Assembly: GCA_022376465.1 (NCBI GenBank)
Contig: JACDTU010000013.1
Location: forward strand, 616,501 to 680,500
Source: Cubamyces lactineus
Lineage: Eukaryota; Basidiomycota; Agaricomycetes; Polyporales; Polyporaceae
DNA: 64,000 nucleotides
Direction: 5' to 3'
Position numbers and translations under genes: made by a program. The notes beneath the pieces were generated by a model. It did no database searches, was not told the origin of the DNA, and was given only the letters and a program-made list of their open reading frames with translations. The stretch's first letter is position 1; every line of letters starts with the position of its first letter. Positions 1 through 11,652 of the stretch are shown here, in pieces.

Positions 1-201
1 AGGATGAGTACTCGTGCATGCGCGAGCGCGAGCGCGCGGACAGTCTCGTATCCGATGCCCTTGGTACCACCGGTGACCAGCGCCGTCTAAAGAAAGTGTG
101 GTGTGCGAGTCAGTACTTTTCCAATCATGGCGAAGGCAGCTTACACGGCCGCTCAGGTCAGGTATGTCTTTGCGAGTGAAACGCTTCTTGTCGTTGCCCA
201 T
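1..201 (-). CDS. Short-chain dehydrogenase/reductase, N-terminal part
   Basis: Only the first two exons are inside the window; the gene continues past the left edge. Exon 1 (201 down to 145) encodes 19 residues beginning MGNDKKRFTRKDIPDLSGR. A 58-base intron with a GTAAGC donor follows, and exon 2 starts at 86. Exon 2 opens directly with the Rossmann nucleotide-binding motif T-A-L-V-T-G-G-T-K-G-I-G, the TGxxxGxG signature of classical SDR enzymes, followed by a helix rich in Ala, Arg and Leu. Such enzymes bind NAD(P)H and oxidise or reduce alcohols and ketones. The catalytic Tyr-Lys region is outside the window, so substrate and subfamily cannot be judged. Confidence 0.8.
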   Translation of the reverse strand, partial: MGNDKKRFTRKDIPDLSGRVSCLRHDWKSTDSHTTLSLDGAGHRWYQGHRIRDCPRARARACTSTHP

Positions 202-1382
202 CTTCGTCGTATGACTGTGTCGGGAAGGGAGATTGAAGCACAGAGAGGTTCATCCTCACCGTCTTATGTATGGCATGGCTGCGCAGTGTAACCGCCTTCT
301 AGCTGACTCCGCGGGGTCGCGTGCTATAGCGCGAGGGCTTTGCGCATGTACGTCGCGTCTCGGCAATGTTCATGGGCGATGACGGATGGACTAAACATCC
401 CGAGCTAGCGTATGCAGAGACCTTAGGCTATCTGCAAGTTGCAAGCAGGACGGTCAACCCTGCCCGACGCTTACATGAGCGCGATGGCGGCGACCTTACT
501 ACTAGCTGCATCTCAGTCATGTTTCAACCAGAGAATACCGCCGACACCCGGATCCTCGAAGCTGCGGGGTCGCGTCAGGAGGATCAAGCAGCGCACGAAC
601 TTACGGGAGCGGTACCGACACGGTGTTGAAGATTATGATCTGCGAGGCTGTGCCATGACTCCGTTCCAGGTTCCTAGCATAGGCTTGTCGTGCCCGGTGC
701 GACTCCAGGCACACCGGTTATGGCGCTCGACGACTGCTCATATATGTACGTGCGACCGCTCTCCTGCATGCAGTAGACGTCAAGGAGAAATGACATTGCT
801 TCACAGTTTCTACATGACCACAAGCTAGACAGCGCGCGGTACGCTTCCTTGAACTGCTCCTGGCCGCATCGGAGACCAGGGGCGCGATCACGCGTTCGAC
901 TGAGCCCTCATTGTAGGCTTGTAACGGGCGTAGTCGCCGTGAGCACCACAGCCGACGTCCTCGGGCACCTCGGACGTAGAGGCGAACAATATAGAGGACG
1001 AGGTCGGACGATGCAGCTCCGACGATACGGAGATGATGTCCCGAGCAGCGAGGCCGATCGGAAGTCGACTAGTCAACGGTTAACGTTGAAGGGGAGGACT
1101 GAGAGTAAGTAGAATCGCGCGATCACATGACCGTGTCTATAACCCCCTCCTCATGTACTACTGCTAGACCTGCAAGCTATTCACGTACGTTGCAAGACAT
1201 TGCTGTCTGCATCCACGAGCGCTGAGTGCGCTCTATACGGAGAGTCACCCCGAGATACGACGGACGATGTGAGCGGTGATAAAACATCAAGTCGTGAATA
1301 AGTCATGTCACTATCAAGATACTACAGATACAGCTTCGAATTCAATAACCCAGTTAGAACTTCTCCACAAACCCCGACAGCT
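202..1382. other. Intergenic stretch, no gene seen
   Basis: Roughly 1.2 kb between the SDR start and the transporter stop. Open frames here are short, appear on both strands, lack family motifs and do not join through plausible introns. It should hold the SDR promoter and the 3' end of the OPT transcript. Confidence 0.5.
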
Positions 1383-4300
1383 CTAGTCGAGCGCCCCGTT
1401 TCCATTGCAATAGTCGACATTACCCCGCGCAGGGTTCCCCCACCACGCGGGGAACGGCCGCGGCGTGCCCGACGCGCCGAACACGGCGAATGACAGGATG
1501 AAAATCATGACCTGCGCCCCGCCGTCGAGCGCACCACCCAGGATGAAGTTGTATTTCTTGTACCAGCCAGGGTGGTACCGCCGCAGCCAGAGCTGCGAGA
1601 CGAGACCGACTATGATGGTCGAAACGACGGCCGAGTTCGTACCCGCCGACATCCACTGCGCGTACTGGTAGATGATCGGTAGGATTATGCTATCCGTCCG
1701 GATGCCCATGATCGACGGCCACCTCTGCAGATGTAGAGCATGGTCAGTGTGAGCCTGCGCTGTGCGGATATGGGCGGACGTACCCTGGCAATGAGCCACT
1801 GCAGGAATGTAGGTACCATGCCGAAGAGGAGGCCGAGGGGAATCCAGATATATGGACCGTGAGGACCATAGAGCTGCTTCGCGAGCGACCATGTCACGGC
1901 AGCACTGTTCAAGCTTTGCGGGTATTGACCACTATACTGCTAGTCAGAACGAAGCGCTTGACATCGAAGTACAGTATGAGTTGCGTACCTCCAGATGTTC
2001 GTACCACGAGGGTCGAGCAGGATCTCGCGCTGGGCGTCGACGACAGAAACCATAACCACTATCCGCCCGGTTCATGTCAATGTCTCGCTCTCCCAATCGT
2101 GTTGCAACCTCCTCACCATAGTTGACGGCAGCTCCCAGGATCGTGCCCCAAACTTGGGTGAGGAACATCTGGCGTGGGGGAATCTTCGTGTACTGGCCGA
2201 TCTTGAGATCTCCCGCAAGGTTGATAGACGTCGAGACAACGTCGTGGCTCCACATCGAGAACTGCATAGTCGTGTAAGCATACTGGGACCACAACATCAT
2301 CCATCCATACGGATGATCAGAGACGTACGTAGAGGTTAGCCACAGGTCTCCCTGGGTTGATTGCCCCAGCGACCATTTTCATGAGCTGGTTCGTAGCGAC
2401 ACCATTGCCCATACGGGCATAGAGTAGCGTCGAGAACGGCGTGATGAATGCTGGAATGTATGGCGATTCTATCAATATCCGCATCTCATCTGGTATCCGT
2501 GACGTGGTGTCGTACCTCCAAGTAGAAGCGAGATGATGTACGCATACCAGGGAAGCGTCGTCTGGCCCTTGAAGATCACGATCAAGCCTACCAGGAGCGC
2601 CACTCTTAGCTTTGCATCCTCCGTGAAGATGACTGACAAATACCTACCGGCAAAGAAGGACAGCGCCAACAGCGCCAAGTACCAATACCATGGCACTTCG
2701 TCGTAGTTCTTATGGATGACCTATGCCCCACAGTTAACCGTCAGCATGCGCATCGTTATGAGGGAGAAACACGCGTGACACAGACCTGCCAGTGCGGGTC
2801 GGGCTGAGTCTTCTCCCGGGCCTGCTTGAACGAATCCCATACGTATGGGCCCCAGAAGAAGATCGTGTGGGCGATGAGACCACCGATCTGTTCATATCCG
2901 CGTCAGTTAGAAGCGAGGTCCTATGTCGACGTCAAAATACGCACTCCGAGATTCTGGCAGAGGTTCGACCATGCGTTGGAACCTAAACAGTATCCAGGAC
3001 TTTAGACTGCGTGTAACGGGCACTGTATAGATAACGGAAACAGACCTGTGAGCGCGGGAAGGCCGACGATCTCGAGCGCGGTTTCGTTCAGCTGGAACGT
3101 AGGACCGAAGACGGCCATCTGGTCGTACACGCTACCGTTCTGCGAGTACAGAGAAGTCGAAAGCATCGGGAATGCTTTGGACTGTCACAAAGCCGTTTAG
3201 CGCTCTCGCAGTGGAGATGTGCGGTTGGTGCATTACTCACATTCCAGACGTTCGAATAGTAGATGCCCATGATAGCGACGTAACATACGACGTATCCGAT
3301 CCACGAGTTCGCTGGACACGAACATTAGCACTCGGTTCGACGTATACTGGTCCATGCATGCTCACCTTGTTGAATCAGAGGGAAACTCATGAACCTATAA
3401 ATGCAATGCATCAGCATCTAGGCAACGCCCCTCGTACTAGCAGAAGAATACGCACGAGGAGGTGATGTACTGCCAATCTAACGACAAGCTGAGGAACCCC
3501 AGCCCCTCGTTTCCGTCCGTCCCGCCAAACAGGTTCGTGATTACGTCCTGCGCGGCGCTTGGGACGTGCTGCGTCGCGAGGCAGATGATGTTGATACCGT
3601 TGAGGAGCGGGAATATGTACGAGGGGAGGACCTCCCAGACGAACATGCCCGTGAACGCGGTCCAGAAGACCTTCATGCGCTTCTTGTTCGACGCGGTGTC
3701 AAAGTGAAGCGCTGTGAGGGTGGCATAAGAGCGTGGATTAGCGGCAGGATGCGAAGATGGAAGCTTACCTTGGAAGATAGACACGGTAGGGAGATTCTGG
3801 GGGGCGTCGTTAACGACATCATGGCGAACAATGATGAACGACGCTTGCACTTACAGCCCAGTAGACCATTTCGGCGGGATACACTGTCAACGGGCGAAGA
3901 AGGCCGACGAGCCCGTATCTTTACGACATGTCAGGACATTCTGGTTTAGCCGCATCACAGCGCATCTCACGACATACCCAAAGCATGCTGTCGAGAATGT
4001 AGCGAGGATGGCAGTCGTCGCTTCCACATTCGTCTCATAGTAGAGCTATCAATGCGGACGCTTAGCGATCGAAGCACAAAATCAGAGCTCGAGGGCGCTC
4101 GTTCTCACCCTTTGCACGGCGAAGTTCGAGACGGCAGAGCTGCCATAGGACGCCGTAGACGCAACCAAAGACGCGATAACGTGCTGTACATCGTCTTCTC
4201 GTTCAGCATGTGAGCACTAAAAGGCCGCCTGAGAGCGCGCACCTCTTTGATACGGAACTCGCCAGGGTTGATGAAGTGCAGGACCGGGCCGAGTCGCGCA

Positions 4301-4854
4301 AAGCGAGTGTCCTTGACCCACTCCGCCCGCGGGAAGTACTTAGCCCACGCAACGCCGACGCTGTAGATAAGGAGGAGGAGGAAGACCGTCGAGACCGTCA
4401 CTTGCACTGGCTTGAATAGGTATATCTATGCACGATACGTGCCGGCATGAGCGAGCTGGAATAAGAGGGACCCTTCAAGCTCCTGACAGAAAGTTTGGCA
4501 TACCTGACAGAGCGCGGCACCCAAGCCTGCGAACACGGTTCCAATGACTAGCGAGCGGAAGGTCACAGCGGGATCGTGGTCGTCGCGGGTGTCGACCAGA
4601 TACCGAGAGACGTCCCGGCCGGTAGTGATGACGGGTTCGCCGTTGACATATTGGACCTCGTCGTCGTGGTCGTAGACCGCCTTACCGTCGGGCTCGACTT
4701 TACCCGAGGCAATGGACGAGTCCGAGCTAAGGTGCTTCTCGAGCTTGCCGGGGGCATGCCCCGCCTTCTCGTCGAACGACTCGGAGGGCGTGTGGCCGTC
4801 GGTGGCGGCGGAGAGCTTCGGGAGCTGTTCGACGATGCCGTCCTGGTCAGCCAT
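1383..4854 (-). CDS. OPT-family oligopeptide transporter
   Basis: Proton-coupled oligopeptide transporter of the plasma membrane. The start at 4854 gives an acidic cytosolic N-terminus (MADQDGIVEQLPKL...) followed by the family's entry segment D-P-A-V-T-F-R-S-L-V-I-G-T-V-F-A-G-L-G. Clear exons follow: the one encoding FKPVQVTVSTVFLLLLIYSVG and the N-P-G-E-F-R-I-K-E-H loop (about 4425-4243), then VIASLVASTASYG. Many hydrophobic exons lead to the C-terminal block with YGPYIWIPLGLLFG, RTDSIILPIIYQYAQW, YKKYNFILGGALDGGAQ and FPAWWGN, which is typical of OPT C-termini. The gene has many short introns, so internal borders are approximate. The stop is at 1383-1385. Substrate (peptides, glutathione or metal conjugates) cannot be told from sequence. 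Confidence 0.9.
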
Positions 4855-6938
4855 GACCGTCGGGGGTGCGGCGAGAAGCGAGGCTGCAGCGAGAGCCGAG
4901 GACTGCTGGGGCTGGCCAGAGGGTGGCCATCTCGGGCGGATTATAAGGATGCACCATGGACAACGCCCCGCTCTGCCCGTGTCGCCTGGATTGGGTCCAG
5001 TGGCGAGTACGACATGGTGCCTCTTCCTTGTGCAATTCTCTCGAACGTCCGTCGAGCATGCGGCATCAGTGGGACCCAAGGGACCCGCTCTCGGTGCCTA
5101 TCTGATTTATGCAGGGTCTTTGGTCGGCAAGGGACATACTGAATACGGCGTCGCATATGCTGCTCACCTAGAACCATGTAACTTCGCCTCCGGGATACCG
5201 CCGGAGGATGTGGTAGAAGCGGGGATTGCGCAATCGCAAGTGGAAGTGGCCAAACGCGCGGCACTGCATGTTCCCATGTGGGTTCTGTGATCTCGGTGGC
5301 ATCTAGAATTAGAGATCGGTAAGTTGTACTTGGTTTTCGAACCTGGCTGCGGCATACATATGTACGCAAGTCTCTGTATATACTCGATTCCAGATCTCTC
5401 ACTGAAGAACAGAAGTCAACAACGTCAGTGCTATGGTCGACAAGCTTCGTCGCGGGCGGCCTGTAATTGAGGAAGGCAATTGTCATGATGCATCATCGAA
5501 TTTTGCCGGTGGAGAACTACGCCGAACCATCTCCCAGAAATAGCCTGAGCGGTTTGCGATCACCCAATGTATGCAGGATCCGGTTGTGCCTGGGAGAAAA
5601 CAGTTTGCGGGGCAAGGGGAAAGATTTGTGCTGAAGCGTCATCCCGCGACCCCAACGCGTGCTGGCGGCGCTACGAGATGCTGCCTCGTCCTATGTTGTT
5701 TCATTGTCTGTGTATGCGGCGCACTGCGGCCGTGGATAAAGCTAAAACCAGTGAAGCGTCAGATATCGCGGCCTCTGAATGAAAGTTGGGCAACTATGCA
5801 AGAGCGGGTACGTTCAAGCTCGACCAGAATCGCTTCCAGAACAATTCGGACTGGTCAAGTTCAGAACCCGGACTCAGCGGCAAGCAATCGGGCATAGATT
5901 TCCTTGACCACCAGACCGCCGACGATATGATAGAGTCGGAGTGACCGAGGTACTGCCCCTCCAGACAGCAGCCTGGGAAACCTCCAAGCCTTCTATCATG
6001 AGGTCCTGCGAGAGCTCCGGGCGGTCACAGGGCCGCCCCACGTCCAATATGTGACCGAATCCAAGACGGACAGTCCCAGCCGCACAGAGCCCACTCCAGC
6101 CACAGGTCGCAGCATTCAACTGCCAACTCGCAACGCGGACAGCCGGCGGACAAGCGATAACGCATCCGTGCATTACGGGATACGAGCGAGAGTGCCGCCA
6201 GTTAGGCTGACAAGAGACGTTCTCACACTTGATATAACCTTTGTCTTGGGCTGCAAAAGAGGCTGGTCGCGTCCCCTTCGAATGACGTACGCCGACAGAG
6301 GAATGCAAAATGATAGGGTCAGCGACTGATCACGCCCCAGAGCGTCCAAGATACCCACTTCGTATATAGAGCCGCCAAGGCGTAGCGTCCCCGCTACAGA
6401 GATATGTGATGTTAGCCCTCAAGTACACAGTTTTCACTCATCAGCGGCAGCAGAACACTCTCATGAACGGCGTTATGCAGCCGTCTTGGCAGCCGTTGAG
6501 GATGAGTATGAGTTTGCAGATATCGGAGCGACTATTCCATGAAGGCGTCAGGACAACCTGGGCGGCAAATTGACCTGCGCCACCAGGGGACCGGATCAAC
6601 GATGGCGGGCGCCGATACACGATCGAACCCTGCTGCCCTGCACTGTGCAGGCTGCAGCTTTTGGAAGACCATATGTTGAAATTGTCAACCTTTGATGGGA
6701 GATCAAATTCGCAAAGGCCACACGACGATGGTGTCAACTGCACTCACCAGGGCTACCAGGGCTGGCGCCGCGCCAATTTCTATTAAGAGGAGAGACGTGC
6801 CTGGATCCTACATGAGTCTTCCACTTACCTAGAGCTAATCTGAAAAGTATCAACTCAATCACTCTGTGGTCGTGCGCGCATCTAGATGGCAGATGCACAG
6901 GAAGTAAGATATAAAACGGAACTATATTCAATCTGTGG
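4855..6938. other. Intergenic stretch, OPT promoter; no convincing gene
   Basis: About 2.1 kb upstream of the transporter. Several open frames of 100-180 codons exist (for example minus strand 5486-4941 and 6308-5874), but they overlap each other on both strands, have no recognisable motif, and their translations are rich in Cys, Trp, Arg and Ser as expected for random GC-rich frames. The minus-strand frame at 6743-6441 could be a decayed exon of the gene to its right, but nothing supports a function. Confidence 0.4.
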
Positions 6939-7890
6939 TCAAGGTGAAAACACTGTGGGTACCTCACAGCTCCTTACGACGTCAGCGTCAATCTCAATGA
7001 CGGGCACCCATTTGGATGTGTAACCCCTCACTTCGACGACTGACACCACGTAGATGTGCTCGAAGGTGATACAGTCCAGTCCAAGAGCCCATTGTGGCTC
7101 CTTGCACTCGATCTCTCTGCATCTCTGCATGGGATAGATACGGGTGAGTGACAATTTCCAGGCTAGGAGACTGAGGGACGCACGATAGTTTGCAGCACCC
7201 AGTGCGAGAGCCTTTCGCAGATCATGTCGAGGAGGTCGACCTTCCTGAACGGGGCGACTCCTTCAGAGACGTGTGATGGCATGGGTATGTAACAGGTGTC
7301 GGCATCATATCCTGGCCACTGAAGTGCAAATGCCCGTTAGCATTGTCGCCGAGCGTTCAAGGGTGCGCCTGGCTCACCTGGCACTGGTACAAAACCTTTG
7401 AGTCTAACACGAGTTCTTCTAGGCTCTCATCTGGATCTTCGAGGCAGAATTCGCTCTTGCGCCTCTCAGACAGCTTGATCCATTCCGCCAAAGACACCCC
7501 GCGCGACCCGTCCGCGCCACGGAACTCAACAATATGCTCCGCGCCGTGCTTCACGGGATGCGGAAGAGGCAAGGGTATACGTGCAGGATAAACGTCCTCT
7601 GCTGCTGTCGATATTGAAGTCGAACTCGAAGAGCTCATGTTGTCCGAGTCTGCGGACGTCATGGAAGATTGGGATGAAGACGATGTGGCTAGGGACAGAA
7701 CGCTGGGGCTTCTTGAGGGATATTGTGCAGCCGTCGAAGTATTGTTCGACGCGTATGGCGTGGTTAAAGTGGAAGATTGTTGCGAGCCACAAGTACGGCT
7801 GCGTACATTGTCCGATGTTACTAGCTTCCACGGGAAGCCCAGGTAGCCGAGCAGGTAGGGGGCATAGTAGGTCAGAAGGAGATCGTGCAT
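6939..7890 (-). CDS. Uncharacterised fungal protein
   Basis: I do not recognise this family. Exon 1 (7890 to 7378, 171 codons) starts MHDLLLTYYAPYLLGYLGFPW, passes through a Ser/Thr-rich linker, then a folded-looking part with VEFRGADGSRGVSLAEWI and ESLEELVLDSKVLYQCQ. A GTGAGC donor joins in phase to exon 2 (7318 down to about 7180), W-P-G-Y-D-A-D-T-C-Y-I-P-M-P followed by RKVDLLDMICERLSHWVL. A further exon near 7130-6975 encodes ECKEPQWALGLDCITFEHIYVVSVVEVRGY and reads to a stop at 6939. The last junction and stop are uncertain; an extra 3' exon ending further left is possible. The conserved-looking Trp/Tyr/Cys-rich C-terminal half suggests a small globular domain. No transmembrane segment beyond a weakly hydrophobic N-terminus is visible. 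Confidence 0.55.
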
Positions 7891-8446
7891 AGCTGTATGC
7901 GGTCAAGAGCGAGGAGTAAGAGCAGATGTGGCCGTATGGCGGGTAACGGAAGATAGGTTGGTGGAGGAGCAGAGTTGGAGCGGGTGAGTATTATATAGCC
8001 ACAAGCCAAAGAGCGCAGGGCCAAACCGTGGTCTCCAAGCGCATGGATCAAACATACGCCGCTTGCATTATGCTTTGTCTTGCGCACGGCCGCTGTGCGG
8101 GCCGTCAATCGGGCGTGCGTCAACAACTATAGAGGTGAAGAAGAACCATGGCGGGCCTCGGCCACTGCGTGGCACCAGCGGGCAAAGCGGCGCTTATTGT
8201 CCCTTGTGCTTCACAGCCTTCACATTCGAGTGACGCGAACCGGAATGACAGACCGATTATATGCACGTACTTGAGAACGCGGAGAACAAACGGGTTAATA
8301 CGAGTTTGCTCAAAGGCAGTAACAAACTCACTAATAACACCAATAGTGATCACGCATCACTTAATGCATGGCAACGACGCGCTTTGAATGAGAGGTAAGC
8401 GCCAGTATCCCACTAGGTGAAAGGCCATGCTCACCCAGACCATCAC
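7891..8446. other. Intergenic spacer
   Basis: Lies downstream of ALG2 and upstream of the uncharacterised protein, so it should contain the latter's promoter. No coding signal or repeat is apparent. Confidence 0.4.
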
Positions 8447-10155
8447 TCATACGAGTGCTCGTACTAGATAAACGAGAAGGGCCAAGAAGAGAGCCAAGAA
8501 CGCATACAAGGAAGCGGGCGTAGGCACCGGACCCATCGCGACCGTCTCCTGCAAGGCGCTCTCCAAATCCCGAGCCATAGCCTCCATCCCGAACTTATCC
8601 CTCGCCCGATTCTTCGCGCGTTCCGCCAGTTGCCGTCGCTCTTCACCTGACATACTAACAATCTCCACCAGCGCCTCCGCCCACACCTCAGAGTCAGGTC
8701 GTCGCAACCACCCAGTCCTCTCGGTAGCAGGCTGGTCAACAACACTCTCTGTGGGGCCGCCGCTGTCGCATGCGAGAATTGGCAGGCCGCAGACCATGCC
8801 TTCCACAGGTCCGATGCCGAAGTGCTCGTTTGTAGGAGTGTAGAGCAGAGCGAGCGTGGAAGGGGCGGTGAGTAGCGCTGAGCGTTGCGCTGTGGAGAAG
8901 TTGAGGAGGAAGAGAATGTCAGGTTCCCCGGGAGTGGATGCGCTGGATGAGTTGAAGGAAGGCAGTGCGACTGTCGAGGTTGAAGGGGTCGTGATGGTGT
9001 AAGTGAGCCCGTGCTTGTTCGCGCTGTCAAGGAGCGACTCAAGATTCTTCACATTGTCCATGAGTCGAGGGTCATATCCGCCTGGTCAACCAATTACTAC
9101 AAGCGTGACAGAACTGCGGCCGCAGAAAGCTCACCTGCTAGCACGAGTCGAAGTCTACGCAATGAGCTATCAGTAGTTGATGGAACGATCTTCCTCAGGC
9201 GGGCGAAAGCCTCGATGGCCAGTGCAACATTCTTCTTCTGCTCAAACCGGTTAAGTGATAGAAGAGTAGGTCGCTCTCTGCGTGCGCAGTTTAATTAGCT
9301 CGGCGGCACCAAAGTGTTAGCAGGGTACGCACGAGAGGATACTGGTTATGTCCGAGTCATTCGCGTCCACAACAACGGGTTTGTAGGCATCTAGGTTGAT
9401 ACCTGGGTATACGACGCGCGGGACGGTCGTTATAGAGCGAAAGTGCTCCTTAAACACCCTGGCTGTAAACTTCGAGTTTGCCAAGATTGTATCAGCCTGC
9501 CCTAGCACGAGGAGTAAGCAGCTGAGTCGAGCGCAGGTCATCATCTCACCTACTCGTCGTCACTTCTTCTAGGGTATCCATTGGAAGTCTGTATATGCGC
9601 TTGAGGAGACTGCCTTTTGGCCTCGCCTTGCCGTCTACGTACGCCCCGTCGGCGAGCAACTTGTCCGGGAAGTGACAATAGAACAGGACGCGAGTGTGTG
9701 CGCCCAGGCGGAGAAAGGGTATACATGTGGATAATTGGTCGACGAAATACACGTCGTACGATGGGGCAGAGGGACTCAAGAGGTGGAAGGTGAGATGGAG
9801 TTGTCGGGCGTGCGAGAAAAGGATGTGTAGCTTGCCCTTGATTGCACGGGGAAATGGGGGGACGACGTAGTGTACTCGAAGGGTACCTGAGGTATCCGTT
9901 TGAATCACAGTTATAGTACGAACAGGAGAGAGCCATACCATCACGCGTCTCTTCAAAACAATGTCCTGGGTCGTGGTGGGACGTGTAGATGTCGACGCTA
10001 TGGCCTAGCTTCTGGAGGCCTAACGCAGCATCCACCACCAGACGCTCTGCCCCTCCTTTGAGAATATTGAGCTAGTTCTTGTGGACCGTTTCGCTAGCAT
10101 GCTCACCAATGCCGAGGTCAGGGTGTATGAACGCGATGCGTAGCTTCCGGGGCAT
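8447..10155 (-). CDS. ALG2: ALG2, alpha-1,3/1,6-mannosyltransferase
   Basis: GT4-family enzyme that adds the second and third mannoses to dolichol-PP-GlcNAc2Man on the cytosolic face of the ER in N-glycan assembly. The start at 10155 ([17 protein letters not shown]) precedes an intron of about 50 bases that rejoins in phase as [19 protein letters not shown]. The donor-binding loop, [18 protein letters not shown], spans a second intron. Later exons give [76 protein letters not shown] and the C-terminal domain. There [20 protein letters not shown] carries the two Glu of the EX7E motif of retaining GT4 enzymes. A hydrophobic C-terminal helix ([19 protein letters not shown]) just before the stop fits ER membrane association. 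It is divergently transcribed from the dioxygenase gene. Confidence 0.95.
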
Positions 10156-10504
10156 ATTACAGCAAGCGTCCTCAAATCTCAGCACCACCTGTGTGGCACC
10201 TTCAGCAGGACAAGCAAAATCCCTGATACAGTTTGCGCGTGTCGCACGTAATGAGGTTAAGCTAGAATATGTATTGAGGAGTGTCTGTTGCAGTATACGC
10301 GACTTGTGGAGGTCTCGGAGGAAGCAAGGATGGCGGTGGGCGCTTACACGTTGCACATACTCACGCGGGATTGCGAGCACACTCAGGGATCCGGTCCGAG
10401 TGTTGCGCCAACGACCAGTGATCAGGGCGTCCCTCTTACCACCACGTACCCCCAGTTTGTCGTATCTGTATCTCGCAAGCTATCGTGAGCATTGAAGGAG
10501 CAAA
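10156..10504. promoter_or_regulatory. Shared divergent promoter, ALG2 / dioxygenase
   Basis: Only 349 bases separate the two start codons, so one short region must carry both promoters. I see no clear TATA box or dyad. Confidence 0.45.
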
Positions 10505-11502
10505 ATGAGCCCGCCTACAGACGTGAAAGAGGTCGTAGACTCAGAGATCAAGTGCGTCTACGCTCACCAGTTCCCCGCGATGATCCGCGAAGCGGCGGTA
10601 AATTGTTCTTGCATACTGAACACCTTACCCCGCATTTCTAGAGAGTGGCATTTCCGTGGGTATTGAGCTATCATATCCGTCGATTATGACTGACGTATAA
10701 GATATCATTGTAGACATCTACTTCCACCAGAGGAACGCCGAGGAACACCATGCGGCGCTCGAGTTGCGTGACGCCGTGCTACGGCTTAGGCGCGACGGTG
10801 CATTCGTCGCTGTACCACTCTTCCGAGTGAATACGGACCCTATTGGCCCTCACCCTGTTGGTGAGTATCGTGGAAAGGGTACAATACGCCTGATGACTAA
10901 TCTACTACGATCATTATTTAGGTTCATACGAGATCTGGTGTCCATCAGAGTCATTCGCCGCTGTCTATTCATACCTTTGTCTGAACCGAGGAAACTTGAG
11001 GTGGGTGTTATAGTGAGTCCTTCCTACGACCTTGCAATACTGACAACGAGAGCTCGCAGCGTTCTCATTCACCCTCTCACACGCGAGGAGGTACGTATCT
11101 TAGGCGTCCTGCTACAGCTACCGAGAGAAACACTGACACCCAAAATCTCGTCTCGTGCAGCGAAAGTGAGCCTTAGCTTGACGACTCTGTCTGGGCATAT
11201 TCTGAACTGTGGAATTGAAGGGACCATGAAATCCGCCAAGCCTGGCTCGGGCCTTCATTCCCCTTGGATCTGTCGACGCTGCCTGTGCGAAGTGACGAAG
11301 TTCCTCTCCAATATGCCAGCCTAAGTGCGCTTCTTTCCCCTGTTTTCTATACCATCGGATTGACTCGCTACCTATCGTACCAGAGCTTGGGTACTCGTCT
11401 ACGGCGACGAAGCTAACTCTGGAAGAGCGCAAGCGCCTTGGGGCGAACGTCGAGCACATCCTCAAGAATGAGAAAGAAGCGGCAAAGGCCCCAAGCGATT
11501 GA
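10505..11502 (+). CDS. DOPA 4,5-dioxygenase-family protein
   Basis: Extradiol ring-cleavage family (PF08883 type), whose studied fungal member opens DOPA to betalain/muscaflavin precursors; most members have no known substrate. Exons 10505-10655, 10714-10860, 10922-11000, 11060-11090, 11161-11165, 11221-11324 and 11384-11502 join in phase to 211 residues. The family landmarks appear in order: E-W-H-F-H-I-Y-F-H-Q near residue 48, VNTDPIGPHPVGSYEIW, LNRGNLSVLIHPLT, then AWLGPSFPLDLSTLP and a C-terminal LGYSS. The His residues of HFHIYFH, GPHP and LIHP are the likely metal or substrate ligands. Exon 5 is only 5 bases (CGAAA), yet it is needed to keep phase into the D-H-E-I-R-Q-A-W-L-G segment. 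No pigment genes lie beside it, so a general catechol-cleaving role is as likely as pigment synthesis. Confidence 0.88.
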
Positions 11503-11652
11503 TCTTCCGGTTGTAACACAGGGATATTGGTATCACGGTTTGCACTCGCTTTGCTGTGTTCAAGCTGTCATGTTGTGCATTGTATGCGGAAACAGCCTAT
11601 CCTGCGCACTCTAGGGATCTCGGAATTGTTGCAGGACTATGCATATCCTCTG

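Noticed and set aside
4941..5486. 181-codon minus-strand frame upstream of the OPT transporter
   Set aside because: Overlaps the transporter leader, has no motif or splice support, and is Arg/Pro/Ser-rich like random GC-rich frames.
5874..6308. 144-codon minus-strand frame
   Set aside because: Cys- and Trp-rich without pattern, opposed by plus-strand frames, no in-phase partner exons.
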